From DATMER01 sp034667225 (GTDB taxonomy: Bacteria; Acidobacteriota; Thermoanaerobaculia; Multivoradales; UBA5704): a stretch of DNA of 64,000 bases. The first letter of the stretch is position 1. Each line of letters opens with the position of its first letter. Shown in pieces: positions 35,887 to 43,249 of this stretch. Under the pieces are notes generated by a model. That model worked only from the letters and a program-made list of their open reading frames with translations, was not told the DNA's origin and did not search any database. The stretch is from contig JAXDKG010000062.1 of NCBI GenBank assembly GCA_034667225.1, positions 1-64,000 on the forward strand. Reading direction: 5' to 3'. A program made the position numbers and the translations under genes.

Positions 35887-36998
35887 CGCCGTCCTCGATC
35901 TTCTTAGGAGCTTTCCTGTCCATGACGACTCCCGACCCTTCCCAGGCGGTTCCGTTCGACTCCGGGCGCTGGCAATGGAACGCGGCGGAGCACCGGGTGG
36001 AGGACCACCTGGGCCGCAAGAGCCTCTACCTGAAGGACGGGATCGCCACCGTCTCCGATGCGCGCTTCACCAACGGGTCGATCGAATTCGACATCGCGTT
36101 CACCCGCCAGCGGGGGTTCATGGGCGGGATCTGGCGCGTGCAGGACGCCTCGAACTACGAGGATTTCTACCTGCGGCCGCATCAATCGGGGAACCCGGAC
36201 GCCAACCAGTACACACCTGTCTTCAACGGCGTCTCGGGCTGGCAGCTCTACCACGGCAAGCGGTTCTCGGTCCCGGTCGAATTCCGCTTCAATGAATGGA
36301 TCCCAGTCAAGATCCTCTTCGCCGGCGCTCAGGCGGAGTTCTACATCGGCGACATGGAAAAGCCCGTGCTCTTCGTCGACGAGCTCAAGCGCAGCGTCGA
36401 GCCCGGCAGCGTGGGCCTCAGGGTCCTGAACTTCGCCCCCGCCCACTTCTCCAATTTTTCGTTCACGGTGACCGACTCTCCTCCCATCCAGGGCCGCCCC
36501 GGCAAGCCCGACCGCGTCCCGGAACACGCCATCTCCTCCTGGTCGGTCTCGGATGCGTTCCGGGAGAGCGCTCTGCCCGAACAGCCCGCGATCGCTCAGG
36601 CCGACCTCGCCGCCCGGAGCTGGACCCGTCTCGAGACGGAGCGCTCGGGGCTCGCCAATCTTGCCCGGGTGCAGGGGGTTCACCTCCGCAAGGACACGGT
36701 CTTCGCCCGGAAGGTCATCCACTCGAGCAGCGAGCAGGTCAAGCGGCTCGACTTCGGCTTCAGCAACCGGGTCCGGGTCTATCTGAACGGACGGCTTCTC
36801 TTCCGCGGCAACGACCCCGCCCAGTCGCGGGATTACCGGTTCCTGGGAAGCATCGGCTATTTCGACTCGCTCTACCTTCCGCTCCGCGAAGGGGACAACG
36901 AGCTCCTGATGGCGGTCTCCGAGGAGCCCGAGGATCTGGGGGGTTGGGGTATCCAGGCCAAACTCGAAAATTTTACGGAAATCACACTCAAGGATTAG
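35883..36998 (+). CDS. DUF1080/LamG-like jelly-roll protein in the NRPS operon
   Basis: 371 residues, ATG start overlapping the dapB stop. Residues about 25-200 look like a concanavalin/LamG jelly roll of the 3-keto-disaccharide-hydrolase (DUF1080) type (FTNGSIEFDIAF, GGIWRVQDASNYEDFYLR). The second half (about 240-371) looks like another beta-sandwich (VRVYLNGRLLFRGN, YLPLREGDNELLMAV). The first 20 residues are short and only weakly signal-like. Its role in a peptide pathway is unclear: carbohydrate binding or processing of a glycosylated product are guesses. It is the last gene of the overlapping chain. Confidence 0.7.
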   Translation: MTPSSIFLGAFLSMTTPDPSQAVPFDSGRWQWNAAEHRVEDHLGRKSLYLKDGIATVSDARFTNGSIEFDIAFTRQRGFMGGIWRVQDASNYEDFYLRPHQSGNPDANQYTPVFNGVSGWQLYHGKRFSVPVEFRFNEWIPVKILFAGAQAEFYIGDMEKPVLFVDELKRSVEPGSVGLRVLNFAPAHFSNFSFTVTDSPPIQGRPGKPDRVPEHAISSWSVSDAFRESALPEQPAIAQADLAARSWTRLETERSGLANLARVQGVHLRKDTVFARKVIHSSSEQVKRLDFGFSNRVRVYLNGRLLFRGNDPAQSRDYRFLGSIGYFDSLYLPLREGDNELLMAVSEEPEDLGGWGIQAKLENFTEITLKD

Positions 36999-37032
36999 AT
37001 CGTAGAAATCTTTTCAGACGAAAGGAAGAATC

Positions 37033-38388
37033 ATGCTAGAGATCGTACCAGACAAGCCGCAAGCTCCTCTCCCGGACACCGAGCACGATGTGACGGCCGG
37101 CTTGCCCGAGCTGTCGAGAAGGGGCGTCATCCTCACCTACCCGATGTTCCGCTACTGGACCAAGGACGGGGTCGAAGAGGGACTGAAGCCGCCGCCGCTC
37201 AACATCTACGTCCACATGCCGTATTGCATCCAGCGCTGCGCCTACTGTTATTTCAAGACGACGACCCTGAAGGAGAACCGGCTCCAGGAGATCGACCGCT
37301 ACGTGAGCTCCGTCGCTCTCGAGATGGGGCTCGGCTCGAAGCGGTTCAACCTGCAGGAACGGCCGGTCGAAACCGTGTATTTCGGCGGCGGGACCCCGAC
37401 CCTCATGTCGGAGGAGAACATCGACAAGCTGTTCGCCTCCCTGCACGAGAACTTCACGATCACCGATCCGCAGATCACCTTCGAAGGGGAGCCGGTCACC
37501 CTGACGGAGCGCAAGGCGGACATCCTCGAGCGCCACAAGGTCAACCGCATCAGCCTCGGCATCCAGTCGTTCAAGGAGGAGATCGTCCGCAACACCGGGC
37601 GCGCGGACACCGAAGAGCAGACCGTCCGGGCGATCGAGCTGGCGAAGAAGACCGGCGCCGACGTCAACATCGACCTGATCAGCGGCTTGGCCGGCGAGAC
37701 CCCGGAGACCTGGGCCTACTCGGTCCAGCGGGCGCTCGAGGTCGACGTGCCCAGCATCACCATCTACAAGCTCGAGCTCTACGCCAATACTCCCTATTAC
37801 ACCGCCGAGAAGCACGAGGAGATCGCCCTGCCCAACGACGAGCAGGAGCTGGAATTGATCAAGTATGCTTTGGGCGAGCTCAAGAAGCACGACTACCGCC
37901 CGGTCAACGCGTTCACGTTCACCAAGGGCGGCAAGCACGATCAGTTGAACACCCGCAGCCGCTGGTTGGGCAACGACAGCTACGCCTGCGGCGTCTCGGC
38001 ATATGGCACGCTGGGCCACTGGAACTATCAGAATACGAGCGACATCAAGGCTTACAGCGAGATCGTCGAGCGGGGCGAGCTTCCCGCCTACCGGGGCTAC
38101 ACCTGCACCAGCCTCGACCTGATGGTGCGCGACGCGGTCATGGGCATCAAGCTCATCGATCTCAACCACGTCTGGTTCCGCGAGAAGCACGGCCTCGACC
38201 TGCTCAAGGTCTGCGAAAGCGAGCTGTCCCAGCTCGAAGCGGGCGGGTTCGTCACGATCGATCACCAGAACATCTCCCTGACCGAGCTCGGGGTGATCTA
38301 CGGCGACCACGTGAGCCGGACCTTCGAAAGCTCTTTGAAAAAGCTCAGCGGGACGAGCTCCGGCAGCCGCGCGCGGGTCCTCTTCTAG
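37033..38388 (+). CDS. HemW-like radical SAM enzyme
   Basis: 451 residues. Cys65, Cys69 and Cys72 form the CxxxCxxC iron-sulfur motif (CIQRCAYC), followed by YFGGGTPT and the HemW-type NRISLGIQSF stretch. A clear ribosome site (AAAGGAAG) precedes the ATG. Family knowledge: HemW-like proteins include class C radical SAM methylases and cyclopropanases that act on carrier-bound substrates (Jaw5, C10P, NosN type), besides heme chaperones. Its position directly before an ACP gene favours a biosynthetic role, such as C-methylation or cyclopropanation of an acyl-ACP made by the ACAD cassette. A heme chaperone role is unlikely but not excluded. Confidence 0.9.
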   Translation: MLEIVPDKPQAPLPDTEHDVTAGLPELSRRGVILTYPMFRYWTKDGVEEGLKPPPLNIYVHMPYCIQRCAYCYFKTTTLKENRLQEIDRYVSSVALEMGLGSKRFNLQERPVETVYFGGGTPTLMSEENIDKLFASLHENFTITDPQITFEGEPVTLTERKADILERHKVNRISLGIQSFKEEIVRNTGRADTEEQTVRAIELAKKTGADVNIDLISGLAGETPETWAYSVQRALEVDVPSITIYKLELYANTPYYTAEKHEEIALPNDEQELELIKYALGELKKHDYRPVNAFTFTKGGKHDQLNTRSRWLGNDSYACGVSAYGTLGHWNYQNTSDIKAYSEIVERGELPAYRGYTCTSLDLMVRDAVMGIKLIDLNHVWFREKHGLDLLKVCESELSQLEAGGFVTIDHQNISLTELGVIYGDHVSRTFESSLKKLSGTSSGSRARVLF

Positions 38389-38409
38389 GACCAGAAAGGA
38401 TCGGATCGA

Positions 38410-38676
38410 ATGTCGGACCAAGTGCTAGAGCAAGTCAAACGCATTGTCGCGGAGGACCTGGACATCAATCTCTCCTACGAGGAGATCGACGACACGGTGC
38501 CGCTCTTCGAGGAAGGGCTCGCCCTCGATTCCGTCATTCTCGTCGAGCTGATCAGCTTCATCGAGAAGCGCTTCGGCATCGAGCTGCGCGACGACGTGCT
38601 GAACATGGAGGCGTTCCACAACCTGCAGTCCGTCGCGCGGATCATCCGCGAGCACCTGGCGGAGCAGCAGGCTTGA
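38410..38676 (+). CDS. Acyl carrier protein 2
   Basis: An 88-residue discrete carrier protein. The attachment serine is Ser41 in LALDSVILVELI, followed by the acidic recognition helix and IEKRFGIELRD. GAAAGGAT provides the ribosome site. It differs strongly from ACP1, so the two carriers probably hold different intermediates. It lies 21 nt after the radical SAM gene and 10 nt before a sulfotransferase gene. Confidence 0.92.
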   Translation: MSDQVLEQVKRIVAEDLDINLSYEEIDDTVPLFEEGLALDSVILVELISFIEKRFGIELRDDVLNMEAFHNLQSVARIIREHLAEQQA

Positions 38677-38686
38677 AGCCAGTCCC

Positions 38687-39568
38687 ATGAGGAAGCCCAA
38701 CTTCTTCATCGTCGGCGCTCCGAGGTGCGGCACCACGTCGATGTACGCCTATCTCCGGCAGCATCCGGAGATCTACGTCTCGGCCCACAAGGAGCCGCAC
38801 TTTTTCGGCAGCGACCTGACGCCTCTGCCCGGGGCCGTCCGCGAGCCGGAGCTCTATGGGGAGCTCTTCGCCGGGGCGGCCGGCCGGCCGCGCGTGGGCG
38901 AAGCCTCGGTCTGGTACCTGTCGTCCACGAAGGCGGCCTCGGAGATCCGCTCGTTCGCGCCGGATGCGCGGATTCTCATCCTGCTGCGCGCTCCGCACCG
39001 GATGCTCGAATCGCTCCACGGGCTCTTCTTGCGCACCGGCAACGAGGATCTCCCCACTCTCGAGGAGGCCCTCGCAGCGGAGCCGGAGCGCCGTCTGGGG
39101 CGCCGCATTCCGCCCGGCTCCTATCTCCCGGAAGCGCTGCTGTACACCGGCGTCGCGCGGTATGCCGCGCAGGTGGAGCGGTATCTCGACGCCTTCGGCC
39201 GCGAGAACGTCCACTGCATCGTCTTCGACGACATGGTGCGCGACACCGCCGCGGTCTATCGGCAGGCTCTGGAGTTCCTGGGCGTCGATCCGGGGTTCGA
39301 GGCCGAGCTCGATCCGCGGCGGGCGAACGAGCGGGTCCGCATGATGGCGATCCGCCAACTGGCCCGCACTCCGCCGGAGGTGAGGCGCCGGATGCAGTTC
39401 AAGGACATGCGGCTGCACGAGAGCGCCCCCGGGATCCCGCTCCCGGCGGAGCTTTCGGCGCGGCTGCGGGAGCTCTTCGCCGAGGACGTCGCGCGCCTCG
39501 GCTCCCTCCTGGACCGCGATCTCAGCGCGTGGACACGGGGGGAGGCGGTGGAGCCCCGGGCCGCATGA
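38687..39568 (+). CDS. PAPS-dependent sulfotransferase
   Basis: 293 residues with an N-terminal PAPS-binding loop GAPRCGTTSM (residues 10-19), LILLRAPHRMLES (3'-phosphate-binding region) and the EALLYTGVARYAAQVERYLDAF pattern of bacterial sulfotransferase family 1/3. It transfers sulfate from PAPS to a hydroxyl or amine. Next to an ACP it could tailor the peptide or activate a carrier-bound hydroxyl, as the ST domain of CurM does before decarboxylative release. Its last 47 nt overlap the convergent thioesterase gene. Confidence 0.92.
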   Translation: MRKPNFFIVGAPRCGTTSMYAYLRQHPEIYVSAHKEPHFFGSDLTPLPGAVREPELYGELFAGAAGRPRVGEASVWYLSSTKAASEIRSFAPDARILILLRAPHRMLESLHGLFLRTGNEDLPTLEEALAAEPERRLGRRIPPGSYLPEALLYTGVARYAAQVERYLDAFGRENVHCIVFDDMVRDTAAVYRQALEFLGVDPGFEAELDPRRANERVRMMAIRQLARTPPEVRRRMQFKDMRLHESAPGIPLPAELSARLRELFAEDVARLGSLLDRDLSAWTRGEAVEPRAA

Positions 39569-39926
39569 AATGCGACCGCTCGAGAACGAGACGCTGATGG
39601 GTGCCGGCGCTGATCGTGCCGCCCGGCGCCTCGACTTCCACCTCGAAGGTGAGCAGGCGGCGTTGCGTCACCTTCGTCAGCCGCACGCGGATCTTCACCT
39701 CTTCGCCTGCCCAGGCCGTGCCGACGTGGGTGACGTCGACGCGGGTGCCCACGGTGGTCTGTCCCTCGTCGAGGAGCGGCTGCACGAGGTCGAGGCAGGT
39801 GTCTTCGATCAGGCCGATCATCCGGGAGGTCGCCAGGATTCCGTCCACGTGAGGGGGGCGCATGTCGGGAGTGACCCGGAACGCCGCCTCGCTGGTCAAA
39901 CCGGCACTGAGCTCGTTGGAGGGCAT
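39522..39926 (-). CDS. FlK-type hotdog thioesterase
   Basis: A 134-residue hotdog-fold thioesterase of the fluoroacetyl-CoA thioesterase-like family. The Thr-Glu-His triad of FlK (Thr42, Glu50, His76) is matched in kind and exact spacing by Thr33 (ILATS), Glu41 (LIEDTC) and His67 (DVTHVG). The N-terminal GLTSEA segment is a conserved family feature and supports this full-length start. It probably hydrolyses acyl-CoA or acyl-ACP thioesters for editing or product release, which matters because the NRPS has no TE domain. It is divergent from AMP-ligase 2, with the two start codons overlapping. Confidence 0.87.
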   Translation of the reverse strand: MPSNELSAGLTSEAAFRVTPDMRPPHVDGILATSRMIGLIEDTCLDLVQPLLDEGQTTVGTRVDVTHVGTAWAGEEVKIRVRLTKVTQRRLLTFEVEVEAPGGTISAGTHQRLVLERSHFMRPGAPPPPPVSTR

Positions 39927-41385
39927 GATGCCTAATCTATCTCACCGGCCTCCGCCCGAGGCTCCCTCCGGCCCTGATCTGGTCCGCTGGCTGTCGGAGG
40001 ACGCCGGGGTCCGCGACCGGGTGCTGACGGACGGCCGGCAGAGCGTTTCGTACGCTGAGGCGGTCCGCCGGCTCGACGAGCTCGACCGCTCCTTCGCCGG
40101 CTTCCCCTTGCTGCCTCCCGTGGCGGTGGAGTGCTCGCAGAGCGTCCCCGGGGCCCTGGCGCTCCTGCACCTGCTCTCCCGGGAGTACGACGTGGTGCTC
40201 CTTCCCGAGCTGGCGGACTCGGCGAAGGAGGCCGGCACGCCGCGCTTCATCCCCAGCTTCTGTTCGCATATCGTCACCGCCTCAGCGAATGGGATCCGGG
40301 TCGCAGCTAATGAGAACTTCGTCGAAGAGCCTGCCGTCGCAGACTTCCAGGGGCCGGACCTCTATCTGCGGACGTCGGGCAGCACCGGCATCCCGAAGCT
40401 CACCCGGATGTCGCACCAGAAGTGGCTGAACAACGCGCTGGCCTGCGTCGAGCGCTGGCAGCTCACGGCCGGCGACCGCCTCGCCGTGCCGGTGCCGATC
40501 TTCCACAGCTACGGCTTCGGCGCCGCCTTCCTGCCAGGCCTCCTGGCCGGCGCGGCCATGGACTTCGGATCGGGCGGCAACCTGCTGCGCTATCTCGAAC
40601 GGGAAGAGCGCTTCGGTCCGAACGTCGCGTTCCTGACGCCGGCTCTGTGCGACATGTTCGTCTCGGTTCGCAAGTCGCCCCGGCACTACCGGCTGGCCGT
40701 GACCGCCGGCGACAAGATCAAGCGCGAGACGGTGGCGGCCTTCGAGCCACGCTTCGGGCCGCTGCTCAACCTCTACGGCAGCGCGGAGATGGGCGCGGTC
40801 TCCTCCTCCTCGCCGGACGATCCGCCGGATGAGCGCCTGGGGACCGCCGGCTACCCGCTCGCGGGCATCGAGCTGCGCACCGAAGAGACCGGAGACGATT
40901 TCGAGGCGGCCGCAGGGGAGCAGGCCGGGCGGCTGCAATGCCGGCAGAAGAACGGCTCCGGCGGCTACCTGATCCAGGAGGACCGGTGGCGCTTCGAGCC
41001 GCGCGGGGACGGCGAATGGTTCGCGACCGGCGACCTGGCGAAGATCCGTGCCGACGGCTACGTCGAGATCCTCGGCCGCTCCGGGCTGAGCGTCAAGCGG
41101 GACGGCCTGCTGGTGGTCTTTGCGGATGTCGAGGCGGCGGCGGAGAAGGCCGGCGGGGTCCGGCGGGCTGTCGTGGTCGCCGCCGGCGAGAGCCGCCGTG
41201 GGCCCCGGCTGGTCGCGGTCTGCCTGGGCGAGAGCGGCGTCCTTGCCGAGGCCGTGCGCCAGCGGTGCTTCGAGCTGCTGCCACGCTACGCGGTCCCCGA
41301 CGAGGTGGTGATGGTCGAATCCCTGCCCCACCTGCCGAGCGGCAAGGTCGACCGCCGCGCGGTCCGCGATCTGGTCTCGAAATAG
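39925..41385 (+). CDS. Stand-alone AMP-forming acyl ligase 2
   Basis: A 486-residue ANL ligase. Motifs: RTSGSTGIPK (P-loop), YGSAEMGAVS (A5), FATGDLAKI and EILGRSGLSVKRDG (A7-A8), and PSGKVDRRAV with the catalytic Lys (A10). Start at ATG 39925 or 39928; the GGAGGG at 39918-39923 supports either, and the longer in-frame extension to 39862 would run through the divergent thioesterase gene. It could load a starter or T6. Transcription into the hairpin at 41388 ends the unit. Confidence 0.9.
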   Translation: MMPNLSHRPPPEAPSGPDLVRWLSEDAGVRDRVLTDGRQSVSYAEAVRRLDELDRSFAGFPLLPPVAVECSQSVPGALALLHLLSREYDVVLLPELADSAKEAGTPRFIPSFCSHIVTASANGIRVAANENFVEEPAVADFQGPDLYLRTSGSTGIPKLTRMSHQKWLNNALACVERWQLTAGDRLAVPVPIFHSYGFGAAFLPGLLAGAAMDFGSGGNLLRYLEREERFGPNVAFLTPALCDMFVSVRKSPRHYRLAVTAGDKIKRETVAAFEPRFGPLLNLYGSAEMGAVSSSSPDDPPDERLGTAGYPLAGIELRTEETGDDFEAAAGEQAGRLQCRQKNGSGGYLIQEDRWRFEPRGDGEWFATGDLAKIRADGYVEILGRSGLSVKRDGLLVVFADVEAAAEKAGGVRRAVVVAAGESRRGPRLVAVCLGESGVLAEAVRQRCFELLPRYAVPDEVVMVESLPHLPSGKVDRRAVRDLVSK

Positions 41386-41387
41386 GG

Positions 41388-41412
41388 GCCACCCCGAGAG
41401 GCTCGGGGTGGC
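41388..41412. terminator. Perfect 11-bp stem hairpin between convergent genes
   Basis: GCCACCCCGAG (41388-41398), a 3-nt loop, then CTCGGGGTGGC (41402-41412). It lies 2 nt after the AMP-ligase 2 stop and 12 nt before the stop of the minus-strand BNR gene, so it can serve both strands. There is no clear T-run. A related stem follows the paralogous BNR gene. Confidence 0.7.
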
Positions 41413-41424
41413 GGTTCCGGTGGG

Positions 41425-43044
41425 CTACTTGTTGGTCTTGCCCTTGACCTCGGCGAAGAAGAGGTCGGTCACGCCGTTGCGGCTGCCATCGGGCCAGAGC
41501 ACGTACGTCCGGTTTCCGACCGAGGCGGTCCCGAGGTAATCCCCATAGTTGGAGAACACCCCGCTGCTGAAGGTGTAGAACGTCGTGCACCAGTTGCTCG
41601 TCTGCTCGGAGATCCGCAGCGGCAGGCTGAACGTGTCCCCGCCGTCGCGCGACTGGATCCAGTAGGTGTCGACCAGCGAGCTGACCAGGCCGATGCGGCG
41701 CCCGGCGCCCGTGGGCATGTTGCACTCGATGTCCGTTGGATTCGGCGTGGCCTGCGCCTCCTGGCTCTCCAGGAAGACCACGTCCACGTCGCCGCCAGGG
41801 CGGACGGTGACCGTCGGCCAGAAGCGCTTCACCCCGGTGGCGGGCACCGGCGGCGCGAGCTCCGCCGGGGCGCTCCAGGTTGCACCCTGGTCATCCGAGT
41901 GGGTGATGAAGATCTGGGAGGAGGTGAGCGACTGCACGACCGTCGGCGTCTGGACCGGCTGCACCGGCTGGTAGAAGGTGACGTAGGCCCGCCCGTGATT
42001 CTTGCCGGTGAGCGCCGTCGCGATCCGCGGCTGGTCGTTCTGCCGGCTCTTGCCGTGGCCCACCGGGGTGTTCAGGTAGTTGGCGTTGATCGTGACGAGG
42101 GTCTGGGGAGGAGAGAAGGACACTCCGCCGTTCAACGAGCGCGAGAAGGCGATCGAAGAGCCGGACTCCGTGTTCCCGATCGCATCGGTGAGGCGCGGAC
42201 CCTTCTGCCAGACGACGTACACCTCGCCGCCGTGCCCGACAGAGATTGCCGGGGCCACCTGGAGCGGTCCGAGCGCGCCGCAGAGCGGATCGTTGGGATC
42301 CGAGCTCTCCGCCGTATCCGGTCCCGCGATGACCGGGCCCTGCCAGGTCACGCCGGCGTCATGCGATCTGAAGACCTCGATCTGGCCGAAGCCGAACGAG
42401 GGGATCCCGCACATCTCCAGGACGTTGGAGTAGACCACGTAGACCGCGCCGCTGCCGTCCTTCGCGGCGGCGATGGCCGCCCGGCTGTACTGGTCGTTGG
42501 GGTTTGCCGAGTTGACGATCTGGGCGCTTTCCCAGACGAAGGTGCCGTTGGAGAAGTGCCCGCGGTAGAGGCCGAGCCCCGCCAGGCCGAGTCCGGACGG
42601 ACCGCCCCGCATGCGGCTCACGGCGTGGAAGTACTCGTTCCCGCTTTCGCCGCCCCGTTCGATCCAGGGGTGGCCCGTCGTGGTCGCGCCGGCGATCGTG
42701 GGCAGGGTGCCGGCGTCGGTCCAGGTCTGGCCGCCGTCGGTCGACCAGGCGAAGCCGGTGAGCCCGGGGGGGATCGGCGCGGGGCAGGGCCGGTTGTTCG
42801 GGAAGCCGCAGAAGCCCTGGAAGTCTTCGAACACGGCGACGAGCCTCTGGCCGTCCTCGCTGGCGGCGAGCGACGGCGTGTTGCGGTTCGGCCAGTCATT
42901 GGGAGGGAGCTGCTGCGCGTCGTTCACCTGGATGTTGGGCCCCACCTCGGGGCCGCTGGCCGCCCGGGCACCGGCGGCCAGCCCGAAGGTCAGGACGCAA
43001 GCGGCGAGAAGAATCCTGCAGCGGAAAACACTGATCTGAGACAT
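41425..43044 (-). CDS. Exported BNR/sialidase-type repeat protein 1
   Basis: 539 residues with a Sec signal peptide (LLAACVLTFGLAAGARA, mature from about residue 30). It contains BNR Asp-box repeats (STDGGQTW, SHDAGVTW, SDDQGATW, SRDGGDTF), the fold of sialidases and other beta-propellers. Catalytic sialidase residues are not evident, so this is an exported six-bladed-propeller protein of unknown ligand. AGGAGGAACA precedes the ATG on the minus strand. It is a tandem paralogue of the next gene; the C-terminal halves are nearly identical. Confidence 0.85.
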   Translation of the reverse strand: MSQISVFRCRILLAACVLTFGLAAGARAASGPEVGPNIQVNDAQQLPPNDWPNRNTPSLAASEDGQRLVAVFEDFQGFCGFPNNRPCPAPIPPGLTGFAWSTDGGQTWTDAGTLPTIAGATTTGHPWIERGGESGNEYFHAVSRMRGGPSGLGLAGLGLYRGHFSNGTFVWESAQIVNSANPNDQYSRAAIAAAKDGSGAVYVVYSNVLEMCGIPSFGFGQIEVFRSHDAGVTWQGPVIAGPDTAESSDPNDPLCGALGPLQVAPAISVGHGGEVYVVWQKGPRLTDAIGNTESGSSIAFSRSLNGGVSFSPPQTLVTINANYLNTPVGHGKSRQNDQPRIATALTGKNHGRAYVTFYQPVQPVQTPTVVQSLTSSQIFITHSDDQGATWSAPAELAPPVPATGVKRFWPTVTVRPGGDVDVVFLESQEAQATPNPTDIECNMPTGAGRRIGLVSSLVDTYWIQSRDGGDTFSLPLRISEQTSNWCTTFYTFSSGVFSNYGDYLGTASVGNRTYVLWPDGSRNGVTDLFFAEVKGKTNK

Positions 43045-43201
43045 TTGTTCCTCCTGTGGCCGCGGTCCGATTGAGCGGGCAGCGGGCCACTATTTGACAG
43101 ATTCGCCTACAAATCCCCTCGGCGACCCGATGCGCCAGAGGAACGGTATTAACGTAGTGTCCTCCAAAGGGAGTAAAGGGACAGCCAGGCCTCGGCGCAG
43201 A

Positions 43202-43233
43202 GGGGCCACCCGAGCTTCCCTCGGAGTGGCCCC
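43202..43233 (-). terminator. Hairpin after BNR gene 2
   Basis: GGGGCCAC (43202-43209) pairs with GTGGCCCC (43226-43233), extended by CCGAG/CTCGG with one bulged A. It sits 16 nt beyond the stop of the upstream minus-strand gene. The stem sequence (GGCCACCCGAG) echoes the hairpin at 41388-41412, so it was probably copied with the paralogous gene. Confidence 0.65.
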
Positions 43234-43249
43234 GATGCCGGTGCCGCTG

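Noticed and set aside
37033..38388. Housekeeping HemW or coproporphyrinogen oxidase
   Set aside because: It lies in an NRPS operon 21 nt before an ACP gene, has an unusual 60-residue N-terminal extension before the Cys motif, and no heme genes are near; kept as HemW-like only.
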